Source of the DNA: Conexibacter woesei DSM 14684
GTDB lineage: Bacteria; Actinomycetota; Thermoleophilia; Solirubrobacterales; Solirubrobacteraceae
Length of the DNA: 64,000 bases
NCBI RefSeq assembly: GCF_000025265.1
Contig: NC_013739.1
Location: 992,001 to 1,056,000 of the forward strand
Direction: 5' to 3'
Part shown: positions 49,412-63,369 of the stretch, piece after piece
Layout: every line of letters starts with the position of its first letter
Numbering within the stretch: position 1 is the stretch's first letter
The notes under the pieces: model-generated
Told to the model about the DNA's origin: nothing
Databases searched by the model: none
What the model saw: the letters and a program-made list of their open reading frames with translations, nothing else
Program-made: the position numbers and the translations under genes

Positions 49412-49843
49412 ATGACCCGCCTCGTCGCGCTGATCGCCGTCGTCGCGGCGCTCGTCGCGACCCCCGCGACGGCGCTCGCGCAGCAGAACCCGTTCCTGCA
49501 GGACGACGCGCAGCAGCAACAGCAGGCGCCGGTGCAGCCGGACGGCCCGCCGCCGCCCGCCCCGGTCGACACGGCCGACGACGGCGACGGGATGAGCCCG
49601 GCCGTCGGGATCGCGCTCGGCGTCGCGGTGCTGCTGCTGATCGGCGGCATCTGGTTCGCGATCACGCGCGACGCGCGCCAGGCGGCGCCGGAGCGCAGAC
49701 GCACGCACACGGCCCGCACCGAGCCCGACGCTGAGATGCGGAGCGGGCCGGGGTCGAGAGGGCGTCATCACACGCGCTCGACGAGACACCGCAAGCCGAG
49801 CAGAAAAGAGCGCGAGCGCCGCAAGCGCGGCAAGGCGCGTTAG
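49412..49843 (+). CDS. small membrane protein with signal, Gln/Pro-rich spacer and basic tail
   Basis: 143 residues. A signal peptide (LVALIAVVAALVATPATALA) is followed by an extracytoplasmic Gln/Pro-rich stretch (DDAQQQQQAPVQPDGPPPPA), one transmembrane helix (VGIALGVAVLLLIGGIWFAI, residues ~70-89) and a strongly basic cytoplasmic tail rich in Arg, Lys and His. It is a type I membrane protein of unknown function. Codon use (AGA among the tail Arg) fits the window. It lies 50 bp after the nucleotidyltransferase-like gene and may or may not share its transcript. Confidence 0.65.
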   Translation: MTRLVALIAVVAALVATPATALAQQNPFLQDDAQQQQQAPVQPDGPPPPAPVDTADDGDGMSPAVGIALGVAVLLLIGGIWFAITRDARQAAPERRRTHTARTEPDAEMRSGPGSRGRHHTRSTRHRKPSRKERERRKRGKAR

Positions 49844-49903
49844 CCGGCCGGCGGCAGCGTCGGTCATCCGTCCAGGAACGCCGGCGTACTGGCGCGTGGG
49901 CGC

Positions 49904-49930
49904 TAAAGCGGTTTCGCACCGGGCCGATCA
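49904..49930 (+). promoter_or_regulatory. FliA (sigma-28)-type promoter
   Basis: TAAAGCGG (49904-49911), an 11-bp spacer and GCCGATCA (49923-49930) closely follow the flagellar sigma-28 consensus TAAA-N15-GCCGATAA. It lies 63 bp upstream of the chemoreceptor gene, whose family is classically under this control. Confidence 0.85.
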
Positions 49931-49949
49931 CCGGAGAGCTGTCGTCCGT

Positions 49950-49972
49950 ACGGCGCGCGTCCGGCGCGCCGT
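49950..49972 (+). other. 5'-leader hairpin before the chemoreceptor Shine-Dalgarno
   Basis: A perfect 9-bp stem, ACGGCGCGC/GCGCGCCGT, with a 5-nt loop lies between the sigma-28 promoter and the ggagg at about 49979. It could affect translation or stability of the message. Confidence 0.5.
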
Positions 49973-49993
49973 CCTCCTGGAGGTCTCGTCCCG

Positions 49994-52465
49994 ATGTCCC
50001 GGTTGCCCAAGCTCCAGCTGCGCTCCGTCCGCGCGAAGCTGCTGCTCACGATCCTGCCCGTCGTCGCACTCGCGATCGGCGCGCTCACGCTGCTCGCCGT
50101 CAACCGCGCCACCAACGCGCAGGAGGACGCCGTCTACCGCGAGGCGGCGCAGCTGTCCGCCCGCGAGGCGAACAGATTCGAGGCGGAGGCGAGAGAGAGC
50201 GCCGCGCTCGCGCGCGGCCTCGCGACGCTGACCGAGAGAGACCGCTCGCAGGACCGCGCCGAGGTCAGCGACGTCGCGAACGCGTTCCTGCTCAGAAACC
50301 CCGCGCTGGCCGGCACCTACCTCGGCTTCGAGCCGAACGCATTCGACGGCCGCGACGGCGAGTTCGCCGGCGACGCGGACGCCGGTCCCGACGGCCGCTT
50401 CGCGGTCTACTGGGGCTACGACGCCGACAACAGAGTGATCTTCCAGGCGCCGCTTGACGAGAGCGCCGAGTACTGGCAGATGCCGAAGGAGACGAAGAGA
50501 GACGGCGTTGTCGAGCCGTACCTCTACGAGGGCGTGATGGTCAGCTCGTACGCCTCGCCGGTCATGCGCGACGGCAGATTCATCGGCGTCGCGCAGGTCG
50601 ACAAGGCGCTGACCGCGCTCGACGAGACCGTCAGAAGAGTCCGCTTCCTCGACAGCGGCTACGCGTTCGTCGTCTCCAGACGCGGGCAGTTCGTCTCCTT
50701 CCCGGACAGAAGACTGGTCGGCATCACGACGCTGCAGGAGTACGCCAGAAGAACCGGCGACCCCGTCCTCGCCGAGGTCGCCGCGGCCGTCAGAGCGGGC
50801 AGAACCGCGCGCTTCGAGACGAAGGACCCGCGCACCGGCGAGGACGTCGTGATGTTCACCGCGCCGGTCGCGACCGGCGGGTGGGGCTTCGTCACCGTCG
50901 CACCGGTCGACGAGATCCTCGCCGAGGCGAGCTCGCTGCGGACATGGCTGCTGATCCTCGGCCTCGTCGCGCTGATCGTCGTCGGCGCCGTCGTGTGGCT
51001 CGTCGCGCAGCGGATAACGCGGCCGATCGCGGAGGTCGCCGAGGCCGCCGACCGCATCAGCCGCGGCGATCTGGAGATCGACGTGCGCGTGCGCTCGCGC
51101 GACGAGCTGGGCCGCATGGCCGCCGCCTTCCGCCGCATGGTCGACTACCTCCGCGACCTCGCAGGCGTCGCCGACTCGATGGCGCACGGCGACCTCTCCA
51201 AGCGGGTGCAGCCGAAGTCCGACGAGGACGTGCTCGGCCACGCGTTCGACCGCATGTCCGGCGAGCTGCGCGACGCGCTCGGCGAGCGCTCGTCGCTGGA
51301 GGCGCTGACCGAGCGGATGGACGCGCTCGAGCACCGCGACCTCGCACAGCTCGACGACGGCCTGCGCGCGATGGCCGACGGCGACCTGACGCGCACCGCG
51401 TCGGTCACGACGGAGCCGATCGTCGCGCCGGACGGCAAGCAGCCCGGCCGCCTCGCGCAGATCTTCAACGGCATGCTCGGCCGCGCCGGCACCTCCGTCG
51501 AGAGCTACGAGGGGATGCGCCGGCAGCTCGGCGGCATGCTCGACGACATCTCGCGCACCTCCGCGCAGGTCTCCTCCGCATCGCAGCAGATGGCGGCGAC
51601 CTCGGAGGAGGCCGGCCGGGCTGTCAACGAGATCGCCGGCGCGATCGCCGACGTCGCGCAGGGCGCCGAGCGCCAGGTGACGACGGTCGGCACGACGCGT
51701 CAGGCGAACGACGGCGTCCGCGGCGCCGTCAGCGCCTCGACGGAGTCCGCGCAGGCGACGACGACGGCGGTCGGCGAGGCGCGCACGCTCGCCGAGCAGG
51801 GCGCCGAGGCGGTCAGCCAGGCGTCGGAGGCGATGCAGGCGGTGCGCGCCTCCTCCGAGGACGCGACCGAGGCGATCCGTGACCTCGGCGCGAAGTCCGA
51901 GCGCATCGGCGGCATCGTCGAGACGATCGGCGGGATCGCCGACCAGACCAACCTGCTGGCGCTCAACGCCGCGATCGAGGCGGCGCGCGCCGGCGAGCAG
52001 GGACGCGGCTTCGCCGTCGTCGCCGAGGAGGTCCGCAAGCTCGCCGAGGAGTCGCAGGACGCCGCCGCGACGATCGCCGAGCTGATCGGGGAGATCCGCC
52101 GCGGGACCGCGAGAGCGGTGCAGGCGGTCGAGGCCGGCGCGGAGCGCACCAGCGCGGGCGTCGCGACCGTCGAGGACGCCCGCAACACGTTCCGCAGCAT
52201 CCGCACCAGCGTCGAGGACGTGCACGCGCGCGTCGAGGAGATCAACCACGCGATCGAGCGGATCGAGTCGGGCGGGAACCAGGTCCGCGACGACCTCGGC
52301 TCGGTCGCCGCGATCGCCGAGCAGACCTCCGCCGCGACCCAGCAGGTGTCTGCCTCCACGCAGCAGACGAGCGCCGCGACGCAGGAGATCGCCGCCTCCG
52401 CGCAGGAGCTGGCGAAGACCGCCGAGGAGCTGGAGAAGCTCGCGGCGCGCTTCACGCTCGCCTGA
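49994..52465 (+). CDS. methyl-accepting chemotaxis protein with extracytoplasmic Cache-like sensor
   Basis: 823 residues. Helix 1 ([21 protein letters not shown], ~residues 14-34) and helix 2 ([20 protein letters not shown], ~317-336) enclose a ~280-residue Cache-like sensor ([60 protein letters not shown]). HAMP modules follow from ~337. The signalling hairpin tip is [20 protein letters not shown], then [20 protein letters not shown] near residue 650-690. It signals to CheA/CheW for flagellar steering. In the sensor half 16 of about 33 Arg codons are AGA; in the cytoplasmic half only one is. No C-terminal CheR-tether pentapeptide is seen. Confidence 0.93.
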   Translation: MSRLPKLQLRSVRAKLLLTILPVVALAIGALTLLAVNRATNAQEDAVYREAAQLSAREANRFEAEARESAALARGLATLTERDRSQDRAEVSDVANAFLLRNPALAGTYLGFEPNAFDGRDGEFAGDADAGPDGRFAVYWGYDADNRVIFQAPLDESAEYWQMPKETKRDGVVEPYLYEGVMVSSYASPVMRDGRFIGVAQVDKALTALDETVRRVRFLDSGYAFVVSRRGQFVSFPDRRLVGITTLQEYARRTGDPVLAEVAAAVRAGRTARFETKDPRTGEDVVMFTAPVATGGWGFVTVAPVDEILAEASSLRTWLLILGLVALIVVGAVVWLVAQRITRPIAEVAEAADRISRGDLEIDVRVRSRDELGRMAAAFRRMVDYLRDLAGVADSMAHGDLSKRVQPKSDEDVLGHAFDRMSGELRDALGERSSLEALTERMDALEHRDLAQLDDGLRAMADGDLTRTASVTTEPIVAPDGKQPGRLAQIFNGMLGRAGTSVESYEGMRRQLGGMLDDISRTSAQVSSASQQMAATSEEAGRAVNEIAGAIADVAQGAERQVTTVGTTRQANDGVRGAVSASTESAQATTTAVGEARTLAEQGAEAVSQASEAMQAVRASSEDATEAIRDLGAKSERIGGIVETIGGIADQTNLLALNAAIEAARAGEQGRGFAVVAEEVRKLAEESQDAAATIAELIGEIRRGTARAVQAVEAGAERTSAGVATVEDARNTFRSIRTSVEDVHARVEEINHAIERIESGGNQVRDDLGSVAAIAEQTSAATQQVSASTQQTSAATQEIAASAQELAKTAEELEKLAARFTLA

Positions 52466-52471
52466 GCGGCG

Positions 52472-52505
52472 GGCCGGCGCGCGCTCGTGCGAGCGCGCGC
52501 CGGCC
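52472..52505 (+). terminator. very stable hairpin after the chemoreceptor gene
   Basis: A 15-16-bp perfect GC stem (GGCCGGCGCGCGCTCG and its complement) begins 6 bp after the stop. No T-tract follows. Confidence 0.7.
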
Positions 52506-52579
52506 GATTCACGCGCGTGCGTGACAAACTCTCTTGTGCCTTACATGACTAAGACGCTTTCTTGACACAGGAGAACCCA

Positions 52580-55387
<2,808 letters not shown>

Positions 55388-55446
55388 CGCACCGTTCACA
55401 CCGGGGCAGCGCCCGGCGCCGCGTGACCGGTCAGACTGGCTAGACC

Positions 55447-57474
55447 ATGCTGACCTGGACACGCGGCGCCGCCGCCTCTCTCGCGACGGCCGCCGTGCTG
55501 GTCGCCACCGCCTCCTCCGCCGAGGCGGCCACCGTCGCACTGAGACGCTGCGCGCCGCAGTCCAAGCAGGACCGCACCCGCTGCGGTCGTGTCACCGTCC
55601 CGCTCGACCGCAGCGGCGCGGTTCCCGGCACGGTCGGGCTGCGCGTCCGCGTGCTGGAGCCGCGGCGCGGGCAGCCGAGCGGCACCGTCTTCGCGCTCGC
55701 CGGCGGCCCCGGCCAGGCGGCGACGCCGCTGATCAAGCCGATCGCCGAGATGCTGAGAGGTCCGCTGCGCTCGCGCCGGCTCGTGACGTTCGACCAGCGC
55801 GGAACCGGCCGCTCCGGCCGGCTGAGCTGCCCGTCGATCGCGCGCGCCCGCACCCCGCGGCAGATCGACGCGGCCGTCTCCGAATGCGCGCGCAAGCTCG
55901 GTCCCGCCCGCGCGTCGTACACGACGGCGGCGTCGGTCGAGGACCTCGAGGCGGTGCGCGCGGCGCTCGGCGTCGAGAGAATCGCCCTCTTCGGCGTCTC
56001 CTACGGGACGAAGGTGGCGCTCGACTACGCCGCCCGGTACCCCCAGCACGTCAGCCGGCTCGTGCTCGACTCGGTCGTGCCGCCGAGCGGCCCCGACCCC
56101 TTCATGCGTACGACGCTCGGCTCGATCAGACGGGTGCTCGACACGCTCTGCGCCGGTCGCGCCTGTCCCTTCACGCGCGATCCGGCGGGCGACGTCGCCG
56201 CGCTCGTGCGGCGGCTCGCACGCGGTCCGCTGCGCGGCAGCTGGCACGACGGGCGCGGCGTCGCCCACGGGGCGTCGCTCACGAGCGAGGACGTGCTGAT
56301 GATGCTGCTCGCCGGCGACTTCGATCCGATCATGCGCGCGTCGATCCCGGCGGCCGTGCGCGGCGCCGCGCACGGCGACCCGGCGCTGCTGTTCCGGCTC
56401 GCGGCCGGCGGCAGCGCAGGCCTCGACGCCGAGTCGGGCGACAGCGACGCGCTCTACCTCGCGACGACGTGCGCGGACGGCGGCGTCCCATGGCCGGCCG
56501 GCACGCCGGTCGAGCAGCGGCCAGCGGCCGTCGACGCGATGTTCGCCGCGCTGCCCTCCTCCGCGCTGTTCCCGTTCGACGCCCGCACGCTGCGCCGCGC
56601 CGGGGTCGACCTCTGCCGCACCTGGCCGGAGTCGCCGGTCGCGCAGCCGGCCGCACCGCTGCCGGACGTGCCGACGCTGATCCTCTCCGGCGACGACGAC
56701 CTGCGCACGCCGCGCCGCGACGCGCTCACGCTCGCCGCCGCGCTGCCGTCGGCGAGAGTGGTGACCGTGCCCGGGACCGGCCACTCCGTGCTCGGCTCGG
56801 ACGTCGAGGGCTGCGCGTTGGCGCAGACCGCGCGCTTCTTCGCCGGCAGAAGCGTGCGCGACTGCGGCGGCGACCCGACGTTCCTCGATCCCGTCGCGCT
56901 GCCTCCGACGCGCCTCAGCCAGCTGCCGGCCGGTCGCGGCCTGCCGCCCCGCGTCGGCCGCACCGTCGCGGCGGTCTCGCTGACGCTGGACGACTTCGGG
57001 ATGGTCTTCATCACGAGACTGGCGGAGCTGTTCTCGGGCAGCGCCGACGGGATCGCGTTCGGCGGTCTGCGCGGCGGCTTCGCCCGCATCGACAGACGCG
57101 GCTTTGTGCTGCACCGCTTCACCTATGTCCCGGGCGTCACGGTCAGCGCCCGCGTCAGCGCCCGCGCGGACGCCGACGATCCGCTCGTGCTGCGGATCGG
57201 CGGCGCCGGCGCAGCGCGCGGGACGCTGTCGATCGGGAACAGGGGTGTCACCGGCACGCTCGGCGGCCGCCGCGTGCGGCTCGACGACGAGTTCGAGCCG
57301 ACCGGGCGAGGAGCTGCGGCCGGGAGCGTCGCGGTCACGCCGCGTCCGCTCGTCGCGGCCGTCGCGCAGCTGCGCGCGACGCTCGCCTCGCCCGACGCGC
57401 CGCGCAGCCCACTGCTGCCGCCGGCGCCGCTGCCGGGGCCGGTCGGTCTCGGCGGCGCGGGGGACGCTCGCTAG
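55447..57474 (+). CDS. exported alpha/beta-hydrolase with TAP-like C-terminal domain (SlpD/tripeptidyl-aminopeptidase type)
   Basis: 675 residues with a signal peptide (AASLATAAVLVATASSAEA). Hydrolase core: FALAGGPGQAATPLI (oxyanion region), FDQRGTGRSG, nucleophile elbow LFGVSYGTKVALDYAARYP (Ser ~184), acid SGDDDLRTPR and His in TGHSVLGSD. The TAP-like C-terminal subdomain ends around residue 500. The last ~170 residues form an extra beta-rich domain unlike the core. Several Cys pairs fit an exported enzyme. It likely removes N-terminal di- or tripeptides, or hydrolyses an ester. It stands alone after acnA with a 59-bp gap. Confidence 0.85.
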   Translation: MLTWTRGAAASLATAAVLVATASSAEAATVALRRCAPQSKQDRTRCGRVTVPLDRSGAVPGTVGLRVRVLEPRRGQPSGTVFALAGGPGQAATPLIKPIAEMLRGPLRSRRLVTFDQRGTGRSGRLSCPSIARARTPRQIDAAVSECARKLGPARASYTTAASVEDLEAVRAALGVERIALFGVSYGTKVALDYAARYPQHVSRLVLDSVVPPSGPDPFMRTTLGSIRRVLDTLCAGRACPFTRDPAGDVAALVRRLARGPLRGSWHDGRGVAHGASLTSEDVLMMLLAGDFDPIMRASIPAAVRGAAHGDPALLFRLAAGGSAGLDAESGDSDALYLATTCADGGVPWPAGTPVEQRPAAVDAMFAALPSSALFPFDARTLRRAGVDLCRTWPESPVAQPAAPLPDVPTLILSGDDDLRTPRRDALTLAAALPSARVVTVPGTGHSVLGSDVEGCALAQTARFFAGRSVRDCGGDPTFLDPVALPPTRLSQLPAGRGLPPRVGRTVAAVSLTLDDFGMVFITRLAELFSGSADGIAFGGLRGGFARIDRRGFVLHRFTYVPGVTVSARVSARADADDPLVLRIGGAGAARGTLSIGNRGVTGTLGGRRVRLDDEFEPTGRGAAAGSVAVTPRPLVAAVAQLRATLASPDAPRSPLLPPAPLPGPVGLGGAGDAR

Positions 57475-57484
57475 GCTTCGGCGA

Positions 57485-58540
57485 ATGGCCACCCCTGAGT
57501 TCCTCCGCACGCTGCTGACGACGCCCGGGCCGTCCGGGTACGAGACCCCGGTCGCGAAGGTCTGGCGCGAGGCCGCCGCGGCCTTCGCCGACGTGAGTGC
57601 CGACACGGTCGGCTCCTCGGTGGCGCGCGTGAGCGGGACGGCGGGCGGGCCGCTGACCGCCGTGATCGGCCACATCGACGAGATCGGCGTGATCGTCACC
57701 CACATCGACGACGACGGCTTCCTGCGCTTCGAGGGCGTCGGCGGCTGGGACCCGATCATCCTCGTCGGCCAGCGCGTGACGCTGTCGACCAAGGACGGTG
57801 AGATCGACGGCGTGATCGGCAAGAAGCCGATCCACCTGATGAAGCCCGACGACCGCAAGAACGTGCCGGAGCTGAAGGACCTGCACATCGACATCGGCGC
57901 CAAGGACGGCGACGACGCCCGCGCGCGCGTCCGCGTCGGCGACGTCGCCGTGATCGCCGGCGAGCCGGTCGAGCTGCCGAACGACCGCGTCGTCTCACGT
58001 GCGATGGACAACCGCCTCGGGGCGTTCGTCGCGTTCGAGGCCGCACGGCTCGTCGCCGAGGCCGGCGGCGCGCCGGGCGACGTCGCCGCCGTCGCGGCGG
58101 TGCAGGAGGAGACGAACCTCGTCGGCTCCCGCACGAGCGTCTTCTCGCTGCAGCCGGACGTCGCGATCGTCGTCGACGTGACGTTCGCGACCGACCAGCC
58201 CGGCGTCCAGCTCGGCGAGCTGTCGAGACAGCCGTTCGGGTCCGGCCCGTCGATCACGCGCGGCTCGATGGTCCACCCGGTCGTGACCGAGCTGCTGATC
58301 GAGACGGCGGAGGCGGAGTCGATCCCGTACACGCTGTCGGCGGCCGGCCGGGCGACCGGAACCGACGCCGACGCCGTCCACCTCACGCGCGGCGGCATCC
58401 CGACGGCGGTCGTCTCGATCCCGCTGCGCTACATGCACTCGCCGGTCGAGATGGTCCAGCTCGGCGACGTGCACGCGACCGCGAAGCTGATCGCCGCCTT
58501 CGCGCAGCGCGTCTCCGCGGACACCTCGTTCCTGCGCTGA
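57485..58540 (+). CDS. M42-family metallopeptidase (glutamyl aminopeptidase/endoglucanase type)
   Basis: 351 residues. The M42 signature is TPGPSGYETPVAKVWREA at the N-terminus, GHIDEIGVIVTHIDDDGFLR (metal His-x-Asp), AMDNRLGAFVAFEAARL (bridging Asp), VQEETNLVGSRTS (catalytic and metal Glu-Glu) and DVTFATDQPG. The C-terminal TDADAVHLTRGGIPTAVVSIP with YMHSPVEMV completes the site (His). These cobalt/zinc aminopeptidases form large dodecameric tetrahedra that trim peptides in the cytoplasm. It is 10 bp after the hydrolase gene and 1 bp before the HAD gene. Confidence 0.9.
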   Translation: MATPEFLRTLLTTPGPSGYETPVAKVWREAAAAFADVSADTVGSSVARVSGTAGGPLTAVIGHIDEIGVIVTHIDDDGFLRFEGVGGWDPIILVGQRVTLSTKDGEIDGVIGKKPIHLMKPDDRKNVPELKDLHIDIGAKDGDDARARVRVGDVAVIAGEPVELPNDRVVSRAMDNRLGAFVAFEAARLVAEAGGAPGDVAAVAAVQEETNLVGSRTSVFSLQPDVAIVVDVTFATDQPGVQLGELSRQPFGSGPSITRGSMVHPVVTELLIETAEAESIPYTLSAAGRATGTDADAVHLTRGGIPTAVVSIPLRYMHSPVEMVQLGDVHATAKLIAAFAQRVSADTSFLR

Positions 58541-58541
58541 G

Positions 58542-59282
58542 ATGGGCGCCGCGGTCGTCACGCCCGGCGAGCTGCTGCTGCTGTTCGACATCGACGGCAC
58601 GCTCGTCAGCGGCGCGACCGCGGCGCACGCCGCCGCACTGCACACTGCGCTGCACGAGGTCCACGGGCTGGCCGACGTCGAGCCGGCGCGGACGCTGGGG
58701 ATAGACCCGGCGGGGCGGACGGACCCGGAGATCGCGCGGCTGCTGCTGCTCGCGCACGGCGTCTCCGCCGAGCGCATCGACGCCCGCGCCGACGACGTGC
58801 GGATCGCCTGCTGCGAGGAGTACGCCCGCACCTGCCCGCCCGACCTCAGCGACACCGTGCTGCCGGGGATCCCGCAGCTGCTCGCGTCGCTGGCCGAGCG
58901 CGACGGCGTGCGGCTCGCGCTGCTGACCGGCAACTACGAGGCGGTCGCGCGCGTCAAGCTCCGCAGCGCCGGCGTCGGCGGCTGGTTCGAAGCGGGCCAG
59001 GGCGCGTTTGGCTCCGACAGCGAGGACCGCGCCGAGCTGCCGGAGATCGCCCGCGAGCGGGCCGGTCGCTCCGGCCGTCCGGCGCGGACCGGCGCGCCCC
59101 ATCCGAGGGACCGCACGATCGTGATCGGCGACACCCCGCGCGACGTCGCCTGCGCGCTCGCCGACGGCATCCGCTGCCTCGGCGTCGAGACCGGCCGCTT
59201 CTCCGCCGCCGAGCTGCACGGCGCCACCGCCGTAGCACGCGACGCACGGAGTCTCGCGCCGCTGATCGACGCGCTGATCTGA
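58542..59282 (+). CDS. HAD-superfamily phosphatase
   Basis: 246 residues. Motif I: LLFDIDGTLVSG (nucleophile and acid Asp). A helical cap follows. Motif II: LALLTGNYEAVARVKL. Motif III/IV: TIVIGDTPRDVACALADGIR. The cap position and the TGNYE segment resemble phosphoglycolate-phosphatase-like enzymes, but Cys-rich and long-cap features leave the substrate open. ATG 58542 lies 1 bp after the peptidase stop, so the two genes are translationally coupled. It is convergent with the SDR gene. Confidence 0.85.
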   Translation: MGAAVVTPGELLLLFDIDGTLVSGATAAHAAALHTALHEVHGLADVEPARTLGIDPAGRTDPEIARLLLLAHGVSAERIDARADDVRIACCEEYARTCPPDLSDTVLPGIPQLLASLAERDGVRLALLTGNYEAVARVKLRSAGVGGWFEAGQGAFGSDSEDRAELPEIARERAGRSGRPARTGAPHPRDRTIVIGDTPRDVACALADGIRCLGVETGRFSAAELHGATAVARDARSLAPLIDALI

Positions 59283-59300
59283 GCGCGTCGTCCTGGCCGG

Positions 59301-60158
59301 CTATCTCGGCGTCGGGAATTGGGCGCGCATCGCGGCGTCCCAGGCACGGTCGGGGAGCAGCTTGCGCGTCGGGATCGTCAGCTTCGCCGACGGCGTGACG
59401 ACGACGCGGCTCGGCGCGCGTCTGCGCCGCAGCGCCCGCTCGATCGCCTTCGCGACGCGGTCCGGGCCGCCGCCGAAGGCGCGCAGCGGGCCCTCGTACG
59501 CGCCCTTCGTGACGGCGCCGACGGTCGCGTTGAAGTGGGCGTAGGGATCGCCGTCGGCGCTCGCCTCGGCCGCCGCGCCGAGGCTCGCCGTCGCGGCGTT
59601 GCCGAACTCGGTCGTGATCAGGCCCGGCTCGACGAGGATCACGTCGACGCCGAAGCCGCGCACCTCGAAGCGCAGCGCGTCGCTGAGCGCCTCCAGCGCG
59701 TACTTCGTCGCGTGGTAGTGGCCGCCGCCGGGGAAGGTCAGCTTGCCGCCCATCGAGCCGAGGTTGACGATCTTGCCCCAGCCCTGGGCGCGCATCTTCG
59801 GCAGCACCAGCTGCGTCAGCCGCACGAGCCCGAAGACGTTCGTCTCGAACTGCCGCCGGACCGCGTCGAGCGGCACCGTCTCGATCGCGCCGCTCTGGCT
59901 GTAGCCGGCGTTGTTGATCAGCACGCCGACCGCTCCCTCGACCCGCTCGACCTCGGCGACGGCCGCCGTCATCGACTGCTCGTCGGTGACGTCGAGCGGC
60001 AGGATCCGGCAGCCGGCGTCGCCGAGGTCGGCGATCGCCGACGGCGTGCGCGCGGAGGCGTAGACGGTCCAGCCGCCGGCTGCCAGCCGCAGCGCGGTCG
60101 CCCGGCCGATGCCGGACGAGCAGCCGGTGATCAGGACCGCTCTCGAAACCTGTGTCAT
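59301..60158 (-). CDS. short-chain dehydrogenase/reductase
   Basis: 285 residues; classical SDR. The cofactor motif TGCSSGIGRATALRLAAGG, acidic patch LPLDVTDEQS, NNAGYSQSG, catalytic Ser in VNLGSMGGK and the Tyr-x-x-x-Lys in YHATKYALEALSDALRFE are all present. The C-terminal ~60 residues (RRRRAPSRVVVTPSAKLTI) suit 17-beta-hydroxysteroid- or retinol-dehydrogenase-like 'oxidoreductase' SDRs. It probably reduces a ketone or oxidises an alcohol with NADP(H), as no NAD-specific Asp is evident. A short inverted repeat (GACGCGC, 60159-60165 and 60178-60184) sits in its leader. Confidence 0.88.
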   Translation of the reverse strand: MTQVSRAVLITGCSSGIGRATALRLAAGGWTVYASARTPSAIADLGDAGCRILPLDVTDEQSMTAAVAEVERVEGAVGVLINNAGYSQSGAIETVPLDAVRRQFETNVFGLVRLTQLVLPKMRAQGWGKIVNLGSMGGKLTFPGGGHYHATKYALEALSDALRFEVRGFGVDVILVEPGLITTEFGNAATASLGAAAEASADGDPYAHFNATVGAVTKGAYEGPLRAFGGGPDRVAKAIERALRRRRAPSRVVVTPSAKLTIPTRKLLPDRAWDAAMRAQFPTPR

Positions 60159-60198
60159 GACGCGCAGCCTACCGGCGGCGCGTCTGACACAGCACGGC

Positions 60199-61854
<1,656 letters not shown>

Positions 61855-61926
61855 GACGACGGAGGATAGAGGCTGGTCACGAGTCGGCCACCCGCGCCCT
61901 CCCTGCGTCGCTAGCCTTGGTTCTCC

Positions 61927-63180
61927 ATGGCCGCAGTCTTCGACATCGAACAGGCGATCCTCCTGCTGGAGCTCGATCCTCCGTTCGACAAGCGGACCGT
62001 GCAGCTGGCTCGCCGCAGAATGGCGAAGGTCTGGCACCCGGACATCGCCCCGCCCGGCCGTCAGCACGAGCACCAGCGCCACCTGCAGGCGATCAACGAG
62101 GCCGCCGACCAGCTCGAGCAGCTCGCCGAGACGTCGCGCGGCGGCAAGGTCTCCGCCAACGCCGTCAAGGTCTCCGCCGCCGCCGCCCGCAGAGCGCGCG
62201 CCGAAGAGGGCCGCCGCGCCTACGAGGAGGCACAGCGCCGCGCCGAGGCGGAGGCCGACCGTGCTGAGCACGATCCGTTCGGCTCGCAGGCGCCGGCGCA
62301 CTCGGTCGTCCACCGCTACGCGCGCTGTCTCTCGTACCCCGAGTGGGGCGTCGGCAGCGTCACCGGCATCTACTTCTCCGGCGAGGGCGACGACGTGCAG
62401 CAGTGGGCGCGCGTCAAGTTCCAGCTCGGCGTCCGCACGATCCCGGCCGGCTCGCTCCAGTTCGTCGACTTCTCCAGACCCGATCCCGGCGCCGATCGCG
62501 TCCAGCGCTTCATGACCGCCGCCAACCACGCGCTCGCGGAGGGCGATCCGGCGCTGGCGGCCAGACGGCTCGTCTACGCGCGCGACGCCGATCCGCGCAA
62601 CCCGGTCGTGCTGCGCCAGCTGACCGTCGCCTTCTGGCAGTCGGGCAACCTGCCGGCGGCCGCCCGCACGGTTCGCGATTGGATCCGCGTCGAGGGCGAG
62701 CGGCCCGCGCCGCACCGCTTCGCAGCCCGCATATACGAGGACATGCGCGCCTACGACCTCGCGCGCGACTCGGCGCTGCGCGAGACCGAGGCCGCGCCGG
62801 CCGACGCATCCGCGTGGGAGCGGCTCGGCCGCCTGCGGCTGCGGCTGGGCGATCGCGCCGGCGCGCAGGCGGCGCTGGAGACCGCGCGCGGCCTCGCGCC
62901 GACCGTCGAGGGCCTGCTCGACCTTGCGCTCGTCCACCAGCTGACCGGCGACGTCGGCGCCGAGGTGACCGCCTGCGAGGCCGCGACGCTGCTGTCGCCC
63001 GACTCGCCGCAGGCGTGGTCGCGGTACGCCCACGCGCTCGCGCGGACCGACCGCGTCAGCGACGCGATCGCCGCCTGCGAGCGGGCGATGGACCTCGGCA
63101 CCGACGCCGAGGTCGCGGCGCTGCTGCTCACGCTGCGGGAGCGTCAACCGCGCGTCCTGCCGGCGGAGAGCGCGGCGTGA
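61927..63180 (+). CDS. J-domain-like protein with TPR-type repeats
   Basis: 417 residues. The N-terminal ~70 residues form a DnaJ-like helical bundle with [20 protein letters not shown], including the His-Pro-Asp motif that stimulates DnaK. A Lys/Glu/Ala-rich linker leads to a small SH3-like module ([20 protein letters not shown] and [20 protein letters not shown]). From ~residue 195 onward come tetratricopeptide-like repeats ([60 protein letters not shown]). A chaperone adaptor role is inferred. It is divergent from ettA with 72 bp between. Confidence 0.7.
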   Translation: MAAVFDIEQAILLLELDPPFDKRTVQLARRRMAKVWHPDIAPPGRQHEHQRHLQAINEAADQLEQLAETSRGGKVSANAVKVSAAAARRARAEEGRRAYEEAQRRAEAEADRAEHDPFGSQAPAHSVVHRYARCLSYPEWGVGSVTGIYFSGEGDDVQQWARVKFQLGVRTIPAGSLQFVDFSRPDPGADRVQRFMTAANHALAEGDPALAARRLVYARDADPRNPVVLRQLTVAFWQSGNLPAAARTVRDWIRVEGERPAPHRFAARIYEDMRAYDLARDSALRETEAAPADASAWERLGRLRLRLGDRAGAQAALETARGLAPTVEGLLDLALVHQLTGDVGAEVTACEAATLLSPDSPQAWSRYAHALARTDRVSDAIAACERAMDLGTDAEVAALLLTLRERQPRVLPAESAA

Positions 63181-63269
63181 AGCGCTCTGGCTGTCACTCG
63201 CCGCGCCGCTCCTCTAGACTCTCTCGGGCCTTGGGGGGTCCGCCCGCCGCGCGGGTCGCCCGGCAGCAT

Positions 63270-63342
63270 GCGCGAGTAGCTCAATTGGTAGAGCACCGGC
63301 CTTCTAAGCCGATGGTTGCGGGTTCGAGCCCCGTCTCGCGTG
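63270..63342 (+). tRNA. tRNA-Arg (anticodon UCU)
   Basis: A 73-nt cloverleaf: acceptor GCGCGAG/CTCGCGT (G1-U72 wobble), D-arm GCTC-AATTGGTA-GAGC, anticodon loop CTTCTAA (UCU, reading AGA), T-arm GCGGG-TTCGAGC-CCCGT, discriminator G73. CCA is not encoded. Two oddities: the 27-43 pair is C-A, and position 20 in the D-loop is U where most bacterial tRNA-Arg have the identity base A20. A divergent ArgS-like gene begins 27 bp downstream. Confidence 0.92.
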
Positions 63343-63369
63343 CTTCTTGCTCTTGGGGGAGTGGCCGGA

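Noticed and set aside
52506-52579. Vegetative promoter for acnA using TTGACA at 52562-52567.
   Set aside because: It lies too close to the start codon to serve as a -35, and no correctly spaced -10/-35 pair was found upstream; left unassigned.
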